DNA of 62,369 nt from Astrothelium macrocarpum (taxonomy: Eukaryota; Ascomycota; Dothideomycetes; Trypetheliales; Trypetheliaceae), in assembly GCA_021030915.1 (NCBI GenBank), contig JAGEMR010000161.1, positions 1 to 62,369 of the forward strand, written 5' to 3'. The notes beneath the pieces were generated by a model that had not been told where the DNA came from, did no database searches, and was given only the letters and a program-made list of their open reading frames with translations. Of this stretch, positions 11,725 through 22,120 are shown piece after piece (position 1 is the first letter of the stretch; each line of letters begins with the position of its first letter). The position numbers and the translations under genes are program-made.

Positions 11725-13255
11725 ATGTCTGACCGTGAGCTTATTATTGCTTCTGCTATCGCTGATTACGAATCTGGCGTTTATTCTTCAATAAATCAAA
11801 CAGCTAATACATACGGCCTCGTCAGATCTATTCTCCAAAGACGCCTTAAAGGTCAACAAAATAAACGTATCAGTTACAAACATTAATAACGATTATTTTC
11901 AAATCAAGAAGAATTCTTTATATAATGAATTATTGAAGAGAATAATTATGGATTTTTTTCTAATCATATTCGGTTTCGTCAAATGGCTATTCAAATTATT
12001 CAAATTTATGAAAATGATAATCTTATTGATAAATAATGAATTAATAGTTTCATATAATGTAATCCATATATCGTTTCAATAATTGAACGACGGCTAAATA
12101 TCAAACGAACAGAATATGCCATTTAAGATCAAATTCTTATATTTATTAAATATTTTGAAAAAATATAAAAACGGCTTAATATTCGTCTGGAAAATATATG
12201 GAATATGGACGAATAAGGCCTTGATTTAGACGTTTATATAAATTCCAGAATTATTATTGAAGGCAGTAAAAAATATATCATCAAAAAAACGCCATAGAAT
12301 CAAAAATGGATTATTATTATTAAGACTATTAATACATAAGACTATTCCATCGATCCATTTATTATATTTAAAAGAAAATATTTTCAAAATAACTGATTCC
12401 ATCCAAATGAACATTTAAATTGATATTATACCATTTCATAAAATGACTGGACATTTAATGAGATTGGATTTGAATGACTGACGCGTATATTCGACCCACA
12501 GACGCATTTAAAACATGATAGATATAAATTCTTATTATTGAATGGCCATACTAATCATATTAATATGAAATTCCTTTACGCCTATAAAATTCATTTCAAA
12601 ATCGAATTGATATTTATATCTTCTCATATTTTTCATATCCTTCAGTCATTAGATTTTTATGGATTCTATTCTATTAAAATACGTTATCGCAGTCACATCG
12701 AATTCCTAACGCAATTTGACAATATTTCACCAGTCAAAAAAGATCATTTTATATATTATTATAATCTCACACATCAGAAAGGCCTTATTGAAACTAATAT
12801 TCGTGTTGGATGAAAAACAGCTGATCTGACGCCGTTGAATTCAGATAAATTTTATTACTCATCATTCGTATTCAATCCATAAATAGAATTTAGACCTAAA
12901 TCTATCACATCATCATAAAAGAAATTTCGATCTACGTCTATTGAAATTCCTCATAATAAACAGTAATTATAAACAACCTTTCATACGTTAGGGCCTTTAA
13001 TAGAAATAAGAAAGGCGAGACGTATATATGATAAGACAGACAAACAAATAAATATTCTTATAATAAACGTGATAATTTTAAAATATTCGAATAAATATCT
13101 ACAATAACAATTAGAACAGTATATTTCAAAACCTCGAAAGAAATAAATCGAAATGGAACCAAATGAAAAATTCAAAAATATTGAATAGATCAAACAGACA
13201 GTGGATAAAACAGCTGCTCCACCAATCAAATCAACACCAAAGATTTCAAAAGCAT
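11725..13255 (+). pseudogene. Fot/pogo DDE transposase relic with many stops
   Basis: From the ATG at 11725 an intact 53-codon stretch encodes the psq helix-turn-helix (IADYESGVYSS, then TYGLVRSILQRRLKG) and stops at 11884. Homology resumes further on. The first catalytic Asp (NMDE) is kept at 12208-12210 but is followed directly by TAA. Next come PFIIFKRKY, HPNEHLN and GFE-stop-LTRIFDPQ. The second catalytic motif, normally DGH, is NGH (Asn codon at 12541-12543). The third, QSLD, keeps its Asp about 36 residues later. At 12808-12813 a GlyTrp pair reads Gly-stop. Trp-to-stop and Asp-to-Asn are the changes expected of C-to-T/G-to-A mutation. It cannot make transposase. Confidence 0.9.
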
Positions 13256-13341
13256 CTTAAAGGGCTGCTATTCCTCCTGTATATAGCCATATATGTACCG
13301 CATTCCAAACCCAGCTGCTGTTGTTGAGATAGACCTCCATT

Positions 13342-13409
13342 AATTAGATGAGACGAGATGGTGAAGGTGGCGCGTTTCGGGGGGTGGCGCGTTTCCCCCC
13401 CCGCTAACT
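13342..13409 (-). repeat. right terminal inverted repeat of transposon 2
   Basis: 68 bp, the exact inverted copy of 11623-11690, followed by the TA target-site duplicate at 13410-13411. Confidence 0.95.
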
Positions 13410-13594
13410 TACTTGGACACTCGGGCATGTTCCTTTACAACGCTAAGGCGCATGTATATTCTAGATATGCCTAGTTGGGCTTTTTCGATGTCTATGATCG
13501 TAATAATATCGAGAAGTTCCAGCTTATTTACCTACTCATCAGCATCGTTGTCACGTCGGATCACTGCCTTCGTCTTTTTCATGAGCATAGCCTC

Positions 13595-14605
13595 CTAAGA
13601 CTTCGTATCCATGCGTTCGTTGGTGTCCGCAAACTCATCATACTCCTTATTACTTGTTTCCCTTGGAGTCTCTAGCTCGTGATCTCCAGGGCTCTTCTCG
13701 TATGGAGGAGGCAGCTTGCTCTGGTCATGCGATCTCCCTTCTGCTGCTTGCAATGTTTCCCATAACTGCACAACGGCTCCTGGCGGAGGTTGTACTTGAC
13801 CAGCCAGAATGGTTTTATTTCTGACATTTTCAACCCCATAAAACCTTTCATTCTCGCTCGTCCGTTCTACAACAACAGTTCCGTCAACTTGTACCCCGAC
13901 GTAAAGACCTCTGCTCTTTGTGTAGGTCCATACTGGAGCTTGTCTCTTGAAAACTTCTGAATCGACAGTGCTACCGGCACCAAGCGGACCCACAGCCGCT
14001 GAGATCTCCCCGCCAATCGTGCCTCGAACTCGTGTGAAACCTTCCATACCATTATCGTTGTTGATTACACAGACACAATCGTATATGTCTGCTCCAGCCA
14101 TCAGGCCCCATCCCAATGTGTGTATCAAAATCCCTGATGGTGGTGACCACTGCCCGTTCGACGTTTTTGCGACAATGACACCACTGCCACCAGCTCCAGA
14201 CCAGTGCAGACCTGCACGCATGACGGTGAAGATAGCTAGGCCCTTGCAATTTTGAATGACCTTTTTTCAACTTTAGTACAAGTACATCAAGCAGTTCAGT
14301 AAAGAACCGCGTTATCCTTATGCGTTCAGACTTACCTCTGGTGGAATGCGATCCAGCGATTTATGCTTCTTATCATTGCCATGCTTACCTCCTCCTTGCT
14401 CGGCCATGAAGCCATCGATGCAAAAGCTGCGGAGGATTCGTGCCGCTTTGTCGGATTCCTTGTCTAGTGAAGTTGGCCAGAAAGCTTCAGCACCAAGTTT
14501 GTTTGAAAGCTTGTTGACCGGTGTGCCGATTTTGTCAAACCATGATTTGCTGCTAGCCTTGGCTTTTGCCCAAGCGGAAGCCTTGGAAGACTGTTGAGAT
14601 GCCAT
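13595..14605 (-). CDS. Ysc84/SYLF-domain protein
   Basis: Exons are 14605-14336 and 14260-13595, spliced over a 75-nt intron (14335-14261, GTAAGT to AG, phase 0). The product is 311 residues. The join gives LDRIPPE followed by VIQNCKGLAIFTVMRAGLHWSG, the hallmark start of the SYLF (DUF500/Ysc84) domain. Then come GSGVIVAK, WSPPSGI and GADIYDCVCVIN. SYLF proteins bind phosphoinositides and actin and act at endocytic sites. Unlike yeast Ysc84/Lsb3 this one has no SH3 domain. The C-terminus is a Pro/Glu/Lys-rich tail (KLPPPYEKSPGD) that could serve as a PY/SH3-ligand motif. Transposon 2 lies just beyond the stop codon. Confidence 0.88.
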
Positions 14606-15983
14606 CTGATTTATGTGGTTGATATAGCAAAGGGATTCGACGAAAGACCAATGGTAGAATCAAGCCTTCATGTACGTCCTCGATAGTTCAAAGGTTTTTC
14701 GAGACGCGAAGCGACTCTCTTGCTCTGAGGTGTGATTTCAAAGATGCTAAGGATGTGGATTGCCTGGCGCGTTGCTTCCATTCTACGCGACAAACAAACA
14801 TAGCAAATGGGTAAAAACAGGGCTTTCTTCACTTACGTCACAAAAGCTCCGCTGTGGCTTGCGCACTGAAGCTCCTCTGTCTGGGCTCCACTCTGTACTC
14901 CGCGGTACTCCGTCAAGCTCCTCGCAAATCATGGCTTTTCTGAAGTTGACATCTGGCTGACGGCATCAAAGCGAACGGTGGAAGCTAACAAGTGGCCTTT
15001 CATTGAGCCAAACGAACTGCGACGTCCTTGCAGCGGAGACCGCTTGGACCTCTGTGAAGAGATTGTTTAGAAGAATGCTCAATCTCTCTTATTCTGTCGC
15101 GATCCCATTCTCTACAGAAGGATTGACCGAGACACAGTTTAGCCTCCATCGAATCCTCTTACCACGCCATCGGTTCTGTCTATCGGGTATTACGACTCGC
15201 ATACTCTCGCTATAGGAGAGCAATAATTTTCCACTCGCCTCTTCTGATCGCATTTTGCGATACATAAGTCGCAGAGTCTATCAAATATCAACAAAGCATA
15301 ATGTGAAAGATCCAAAGTCAAGCTCAGCGACGTATTCCGGATATCGTAAGGGGTTCAGCGCTGTTGCAAGCCCACCTTCTAGCTCTCTATTGCAGCATTA
15401 TCTCGACTGGCACTGAGTGGGAGAAATCCGCGTTGTTGTGACTTCTACATGGTATTCCCAAGCTCATAGCAAGTATTGATACAGTGAGAAAGATGTACGA
15501 CAGACTGGGTCATACCTGATTGCACGCAAAGTTTGAACTTGGACAACTTGAGGTGTTTCCTTTTGCGACAATCTCAATACAGCTACGCTATTTATTGAGA
15601 TACTTCAGCAGCATCGGAATCTGTACACAGGAACGCCATTGACCCTAACAGATAACACCAGTCGCACACCTGTTGGGGAGACTCAACAGTTACATGAGCG
15701 GAACTCTTGCAAGCGTTTACCAACACATTCTTCAACATGTCTCATTGCTCCAAATGCTATTGAGGTCTTTCTGGCATGTCTACGCCCCGTTATAACTGTC
15801 AGGGTCTCTTGTTGCAACCCTAGTGGAAGGGGCCCTTGACAACCTGCAGGTAATGGAAACGAAGCTTCAACTCTATTCAAAACTTGGTCTGAGAGGTTCA
15901 ATTCTCGAGCGCTTCCTTCATAGAAGAGGCGAGTGGCCCGGAAATATGATAAACTATGGATATGCCTGAAATAGTAATAAAAC
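14606..15983. other. intergenic, no gene recognised
   Basis: The SYLF promoter is at the left; the rest holds short frames without known domains. Nothing repetitive or structured stands out. Confidence 0.45.
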
Positions 15984-16611
15984 TCAAGTACTTTTGACGC
16001 CCTGGTTCCAGCGAGCATTCCACTCATCTTCCTGAAAATTCCTGGGGTATCTTGACGGGATTTCATCCGCATGAGTCATTTGACCATTATGCTTGAAAGT
16101 AAAGATGTATTTGTTGCATTTGCTGCAGTGATGCTCGTAGTCGTTCGACATCTTTCTCCACATCGGTGCCCAATAACAACAAAAGAAAGGCATCCATGCT
16201 ATGGCGCAGCCAATCCGCCACCACCTAATCCAGATATCAGCTTTGCCAAGACGCGCAACGCAGGGAACACTTCGAATCCTGAAGACAGTACCAAATTCAA
16301 GCACACTCAATCTTTCGTACCTTGTCACATCACTTTCAATCATGTCAATTTTGGTCCATCTGGGGTACCTGCATTCATTGCAATCGACTTTATCTGGCTT
16401 TGGACCTAAACCATTGGGTGGTCTGACATGCCCGGCATTTGTTATGGTCTCATTGAATTGTGGAGATAGCCCTGTGTCATATGGCGGTGCCGGGTCTATC
16501 GGATGGAGCGAAACCTGTCTACAGCTTATGATCAGTGTCTTTCTCGCAAATCGGGAAAATAGGCCAGGCGGAAATACAGACTCACTCTTTGTGAATATTG
16601 ACGGTATCCAT
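15984..16611 (-). CDS. LITAF-like zinc-ribbon membrane protein
   Basis: Three exons (16611-16586, 16518-16321, 16224-15984) are separated by introns of 67 nt (GTGAGT...GTAG) and 96 nt (GTACGA...TTAG). The product is 154 residues. A Pro/Asn-rich N-terminus (HPIDPAPPYDTGLSP) precedes a CNEC pair, then a hydrophobic stretch (IGCAIAWMPFFCCYWAPMW), then HCSKC and FTFKHNG. A CxxC - hydrophobic - HCxxC layout is that of LITAF domains, which sit on the cytosolic face of endosomal and plasma membranes. The second intron is a multiple of three and stop-free, so retention would insert 32 residues between the Cys pairs. I chose splicing because it restores the family spacing. LITAF homology is judged by layout only. 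Confidence 0.68.
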
Positions 16612-17330
16612 GCTGGGGGCCACTGGAGTACATTATCTTCAAACTAAACTACGGGCGCGACGACCAATATAACCAGTACAATCGAGATAATTTCATTATT
16701 GGGTTTGTAGCCCTAAAGCTTGGCCAGAACATCATGACTCTCAGCTGGGGGCCAAAACGTAAACAGTCGTTTCCAACTTATCTCCAGAGACCCCCTTTTC
16801 CGCAAATTTTAATGACTAAAGTGGCAAGCCGGCTCGCCATTGGCTCCGGAAACTGATTCAGCTTACCCGAGCCTCAAATCCTTTCTTGAAAAGACCTTAG
16901 TGCATAGCCAGTGCATACTAAATCTCCAACGTAAGCCTAATGTCCGTTACTATAAAAAATCAGCTGAGACACCATGTTGGACAGAATAATCGATTCTGGT
17001 TAGGCGCAAAGGATTGATAATGCTGCCAAGGAAGGTATTTCGCAAGATCAATACGCCACCCTATGTAAATTTCAAGGTTAGCAACGCCAACCCCCTTAAA
17101 TCTTCTTGATACCAAATCTTGCGATAAACACCTGCTTTTTCAACTCTTCATGTCGATCCTCGAGACTGATGTGCTTGATTCCAATTTCAACGACATATTA
17201 GGTCGCGGTGGCCTCATTCGCTTTATAAAATTAGGACGGTAATGTGACGATCGTTTGCAATTCTAAAAAGAGTTCAGCCCACTGCTCTCAACATCAAGGA
17301 TTTGAACAAACGCATGACCAAATCCCACCA
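16612..17330. other. divergent promoter region (LITAF-like / HET)
   Basis: Shared upstream region of two divergently transcribed genes. I see no further gene or clear motif. Confidence 0.5.
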
Positions 17331-18608
17331 ATGCGTCTACTAGATGTCGATGCGGTACAGAATGTGCAGCAAGCAAAGAGCCTTTCCCCTAATTCGTGTG
17401 GATGTGACTGCTGTTGCTCATCACGTGGTTCGTCAAAATCAATGACGAAGTGGCATCATGATATTCAGAAAAGCTTGAAAGGAAATGGACCACGATACGC
17501 CATTTTGTCTCACAAATGGTTTGATGAGGAAGTAAAGTTGGAAGATCTTCATGTTGTAAACCAACTAAAAGATGAAAAAACTTCACCAAAGATGCGGAGC
17601 GCAACGAAGGTCAAGATGTTCTGCAAGATCGCTAAACAACGAGGCTACCAGTACGCGTGGATGGATACTTGCTGCATCGACCAAAAAAATCCAGTCGAGC
17701 TATCAACAGCAATTAATTCAATGTATCGCTGGTACAAAGATGCTGGCGATTGTTTTGTCTACCTCTATGATTTCGATTCCCGTGGCTACCTATACGTTGA
17801 TGACAATGAGGGTAAAGAGCAAGTTCACACATGCACAGACCCAACCCGGAGTATTTGGTTCAAAAGAGGTTGGACTCTGCAGGAACTGGTGGCACCCTCT
17901 GATGTTGAGTTCTTTGACAGAAACTGGGTACGAATCGGAAGTAAGAGATCGGAAAAAGGTGAAAAATGGACTCTTGACAGATCTTCGCACATCACCGTTG
18001 ACGACGTGTCTCGCGTTACGGGTGTCGACAAAGCGGTCTTGATGGGATGGAGACCAGTGAGGGCCATGAGCATTGCGAATCGTATGTCCTGGTTCCGAAG
18101 CAGATCCACTACGGTGCCAGAAGACTGTGCGTACTGCTTGCTTGGTATTTTCGGCGTCAATATCCCATTGCTGTATGGAGAAGGAGCAGAGCGGGCCTTT
18201 CAGCGACTGCAAGAAGAGATTATGAAATACTCCGACGATCATTCTCTGTTTGCATGGAGAAACGCAGATGGCCATGGAAATGTGCCGACGGGATTGCTCG
18301 CTCCATCACCAAGTTGTTTCGAGCAAAGCGGTGCATATTACCACAAACCCGTGGATCCTCAGAGGAGTTTGCCATTCTCAATGACGAACAAGGGCGTGAG
18401 TATCAATCTCAGGCTGATGGAATATGGCGATAGAGAGATCGCAACCCTCGACTGTGCCGGAGCAGACAATAATTTCTTGAGTATTTGGCTCAGAAATACT
18501 TCAGAAGTATCCAAACAGTATACCAGGGTCAATAGTGACCGCTTTTGTACGGTCAACGAACCAGGCGTACCCTCAAGCATTTTTATACGCCGTCCTAATG
18601 ACATTTGA
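17331..18608 (+). CDS. HET-domain (heterokaryon incompatibility) protein
   Basis: 425 residues from the ATG at 17331, preferred because it gives the canonical MRLLDVD start; an in-frame ATG at 17244 would add 29 residues. HET-domain landmarks are YAILSHKW, then CKIAKQRGYQYAWMDTCCID, MYRWYKDAGDCFVYLYD, WFKRGWTLQELVAP and FFDRNW. VPEDCAYCLLGIFGVNIPLLYGEGAERAFQRLQEEI follows (quoted in part). The domain occupies about residues 1-300 and is TIR-related; it triggers cell death when unlike mycelia fuse. No NACHT, WD40 or ankyrin region follows; the C-terminus (about 300-425) is unclassified. Oddity: a Cys-rich insertion CGCDCCC near residue 25, between the start and the YAILSHKW motif. Confidence 0.92.
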   Translation: MRLLDVDAVQNVQQAKSLSPNSCGCDCCCSSRGSSKSMTKWHHDIQKSLKGNGPRYAILSHKWFDEEVKLEDLHVVNQLKDEKTSPKMRSATKVKMFCKIAKQRGYQYAWMDTCCIDQKNPVELSTAINSMYRWYKDAGDCFVYLYDFDSRGYLYVDDNEGKEQVHTCTDPTRSIWFKRGWTLQELVAPSDVEFFDRNWVRIGSKRSEKGEKWTLDRSSHITVDDVSRVTGVDKAVLMGWRPVRAMSIANRMSWFRSRSTTVPEDCAYCLLGIFGVNIPLLYGEGAERAFQRLQEEIMKYSDDHSLFAWRNADGHGNVPTGLLAPSPSCFEQSGAYYHKPVDPQRSLPFSMTNKGVSINLRLMEYGDREIATLDCAGADNNFLSIWLRNTSEVSKQYTRVNSDRFCTVNEPGVPSSIFIRRPNDI

Positions 18609-20296
18609 ATCGAGATATTAGAGAGGTCAAAGTCCCAAAGTTGCTAACGTCACTATGAAATACGCTGAGTTGATAGCAAATTTCTGTATTCAATGGTCGT
18701 CACGACTAAAATAGCGTGCTGTGAGAATCTGTCGAGCTCGATTATCCCACTGTGAAACCGTAAGGGGAATTGAGCAAAAGGGCTCACTGGAGCAGTTACT
18801 CTATACAGGTCGGACTGATGACTAAGGACGATTGGTGGCGGTGCTACATACACCACATGTCAGCTGGCGGAGCAGACCCACAAGACGCGAAAGCATTACA
18901 TCCTTTCTATCCACGACTTGTTGCTCTTGGGGACGCGCAAGCGATCTCCTCCTGCTTTGGACGATATCTTATCGGGTCTTTTTGCTTTTTCACTTTTGGT
19001 CTCAAAGATGACAGGCTTATTGCCAATGAGCCTGACGGTGTTGGAAGTGATAAAGCTCACATGCAGGAGAGTTTACCCATGGACATCAAGATTCAAAATG
19101 TTCACCAATCGATAAGTAGAATCTTCGTTTGTCATGATTAGATAGTACCGAATGCAAGTGAAGACTGCTGTTCGTTCTCAGTCATCCTACCAAGGTTACG
19201 TCGCGATGTCGCGTTGCAGGGCATAGAACAAGGCACATGGTCACGGCACCTGGGTCAAAAGCCTTCCCACCTTTTCAAGCTTACGGAGTATTTGCCCTTC
19301 ATCGAGCTGTTATAGAGTGCTCCAAGCTAACTCAGTTTAGTTCCATAGCAATCAGCAGGAAAACAAAGTTGTAGTAATAGAACCCCTGGTCTAATCCCAA
19401 TTAGGCAACTAAAAACTACACGTCCTGACTGACGCGTCCCTTCACACCCACGATATCTAACATCTCGTGAACCTACCTCGGTTACCGCGAGAGCTTCTCT
19501 CCTCTGTCCGCCCACCGGCAGTACTTCGGATTGGACAGACCTTCATAATTATTGAGATAGCGCCATCCGGCTTTTGCTTCGTTCTCCAAGACTCTGGCTA
19601 CCCACGCTTCACAATGGAAGGCCTATCTCATCCAATGTCACCTCACTCGGCGCTTCTATATAGACAAGACACGACCGTTGCGAGCGCGTTGAGATATCGG
19701 CTTATCGCTAGTTCTCTATCAATACTACCCCCGCCTTTATCACAGGAGACACAGAGGTTGGGTCACCATCCTTATAACCCCCTGGCGGCAAAAAGCATTG
19801 TAACCACTTGATGTTGGTTATTTTCTATCAAGACACTCCTAATCCATACTTATCGTGGGCCGTTCGACGTGGTAGTGAGAACAATACCTGCGATTGCAAC
19901 CCTTTGTGTCAAGCGGAGCTCTACCGCCAGGGCACGCGGATATTCGGTCTGCTGCAGTCTTCACAGTCGTAAGTCATACGCGCCCTGTAATCTTCCTGTA
20001 GGATAATTGCGCTCTCAATGGCATTGGCGCCAGCTTCTGGTATGTGGGTCGGATGGCAGGTGACTGCGTTCAGAACATCAAACTTCATGATATGTTCCAT
20101 CTCTGAGTTAAGGTTACCATCAAGATCTACTGATGTAGCAGAGAACCTAGCTACATGCTATCTACAATGTCTTTCTCACTGAATTTTCTTGTCTATATAA
20201 GAATCTCCATTGCATCTTCTGGTGTAGTCGTTGATCACCAGTCTTCACTGATTTCTATTCGTTCTTTATTAGACATTCTCATTCTTCTTCGCAAAG
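18609..20296. other. intergenic, no gene recognised
   Basis: The 3' side of the HET gene and 5' side of the chitinase gene. There are frames of 60-123 codons with no recognisable domain. 20180-20296 is CT-rich and probably the chitinase leader and core promoter. Confidence 0.45.
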
Positions 20297-21304
20297 ATGC
20301 ATTTCTCTACTACACTCTTCGGCAGTCTTGCCCTTTTGAACACAATGGCTCTAGCGGCGCCTACTTTGAGACCGCGCGCGGATTCAAGCGGCCAAGTCGT
20401 CGTTTATTGGGGCCAAAATGGGGGCGGGACCCTTGAGAACACCAATCTCACTGCCTACTGTGACGGGACTGCTGGCGTCGATATCCTTGTACTTGCCTTC
20501 TTGTACAACTTTGGCAATGGAGAGGAGATTGCAAATGGGATCATTGGTCAAACCTGCTACATCGCCGAGTCTGGCGAGGAACAGGATTGCGAAGCCCTTG
20601 CAAGCCAAATCCAGACATGTCAGAATGCAGGTGTCAAGATCATTCTATCTCTTGGCGGTGCCGTCGGCTCTTACTCTTTAGAGTCGCAGCAAGAGGCCGA
20701 GACAGTTGGCCAAAACCTGTGGGATGCTTATGGCAATTCTGGCAGCACTAGCGTGCCGCGTCCCTTCGGTAGTGTCGTTGTGGACGGCTGGGACTTTGAT
20801 ATCGAGAGCAATCCCAATGGCAACAACTACTACCAATACATGATTTCTACTTTGCGATCCAACTTCGCTTCCGATCCTAGCCGTACCTACTACATCACAG
20901 GAGCCCCGCAATGCCCCATCCCGGAGCCCAATATGGGCGTCATCATCGACAACTCTCAGTTCGACTATCTGTGGGTTCAATTCTACAACAACCCCGGCTG
21001 CTCGGTCAACGGGAACATCAACTTTGATGACTGGCAGAGTACCATCTCCGGCACTCCATCTGCTAATGCCAAGCTCTTCATCGGTGTGCCAGCTGCTCCA
21101 GACGGTGCTACCGGGACTGAGAGTGGTGAGCAATACTATCTCGCTCCATCGGCTCTGGCCAGCCTTGTCGATGAGTACGACACCAACTCAGCATTTGGAG
21201 GTGTTATGATGTGGAGCGCTGGCTTTTCTGATTCAAATGTCAATAACGGCTGTACATATGCCCAAGAGGCTAAGCATATTCTTCAGACCGGTTCTGCTTG
21301 CTAG
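20297..21304 (+). CDS. secreted GH18 class III chitinase
   Basis: A single exon of 335 residues. A signal peptide (MHFSTTLFGSLALLNTMALA) is followed by a short pro-like region with RPRAD. The TIM barrel starts with VVVYWGQNGGGTLE, then VKIILSLGGAVGSY, the catalytic motif DGWDFDIE (residues 163-170, Glu170 the acid/base) and FDYLWVQFYNNPGC. The C-terminal MMWSAGFSD closes the substrate cleft. Length and motifs are those of class III (plant/fungal type) endochitinases acting on cell-wall or prey chitin. No chitin-binding module, Ser/Thr linker or GPI signal is present, so it is probably soluble and extracellular. All catalytic residues are intact. Confidence 0.95.
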   Translation: MHFSTTLFGSLALLNTMALAAPTLRPRADSSGQVVVYWGQNGGGTLENTNLTAYCDGTAGVDILVLAFLYNFGNGEEIANGIIGQTCYIAESGEEQDCEALASQIQTCQNAGVKIILSLGGAVGSYSLESQQEAETVGQNLWDAYGNSGSTSVPRPFGSVVVDGWDFDIESNPNGNNYYQYMISTLRSNFASDPSRTYYITGAPQCPIPEPNMGVIIDNSQFDYLWVQFYNNPGCSVNGNINFDDWQSTISGTPSANAKLFIGVPAAPDGATGTESGEQYYLAPSALASLVDEYDTNSAFGGVMMWSAGFSDSNVNNGCTYAQEAKHILQTGSAC

Positions 21305-22120
21305 ACGAGCAGCACGGCACTGTACATACTTGATGAAAAGGGCGTTTGGGGTCTGTGATCAAGCTTTCCCAAGGCATTTTTCCATGATACCTGATTGTCT
21401 TCATTTTGGTTGATTTCAATTTCATTCTATGGAGAGACACCACGTTTTCCTGAAGATTGAGGTCTTTTTCATGTACATAACATTTCACTGCCAAGAGACC
21501 TGAAAAGGCACAGGACTGGATCGAAAGGTCCAGAAGGCGACGGAATTTACAACTTTATTCTGAAAGACAAGACTTTGCAACTTTGTCCTTGATGAGAATT
21601 AAATTAAGTGCATTGTGCTGCACGAAACAGACTTGGCAGAAGCAGCATCAAGAGAGCGCACAATCATACTGATAATGTACATGGTGACAGGCTCTAATCT
21701 AAAGGCCAAATTCACAGAATAGACAAGTGTTGCCATATGCAAAAGCGTCTCGGAGACCGCCAAGGCCTCAATCTTCACCCGAAAGCAAACACTGCTCCCC
21801 TGTTGAGTGAACCGGGAGTTACCTAGGTGGATGTTCGACGGATGCAGAACCTCACAAAGAATGGGTTGGTCGCGTGTGCTGTTATGGCTGTTGCACGTGA
21901 GCTTATCCTCGCGCAATTAGTCATCCACACCCTTGAGAAAGTGACTGATGGGCATAAGACAACTTGAGGTCGTGTGTCTTGAAAATAGATGAATTCATTG
22001 TTACATAAGCAGTATCTGCCTGGAATGCTTGTCACGCCTTGGAAATCAATGCGTCGCCCTTGCCACAAACCTACCAGTGCAATATGAGTCTCGAATTTAG
22101 GAGGTGTAGAGATAAGAAAT
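21305..22120. other. convergent 3' regions of chitinase and eS4 genes
   Basis: No gene seen. It separates two genes transcribed toward each other. Confidence 0.5.

Larger units (their letters stand above)
11623..13409 (+). mobile_element. decayed Fot/pogo-type DNA transposon 2 with perfect 68-bp TIRs
   Basis: 11623-11690 and 13342-13409 are perfect inverted repeats of 68 bp, starting AGTTAGC followed by eight G and containing AAACGCGCCACC twice. TA dinucleotides at 11621-11622 and 13410-13411 flank the element. The 1787-bp length and the AGT start fit Fot1-class elements. The interior (about 11890-13255) is strongly AT-biased and holds a full-length transposase relic on the plus strand. The termini and the first 160 coding bases kept near-normal composition. 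The element sits about 185 bp downstream of the SYLF gene's stop codon, between two host genes, so it interrupts no recognised coding region. Confidence 0.92.

Noticed and set aside
16201..16647. A 148-codon plus-strand frame over the LITAF-like gene
   Set aside because: The opposite strand gives a spliced product with paired CxxC motifs and a membrane segment; the plus frame has no domain.
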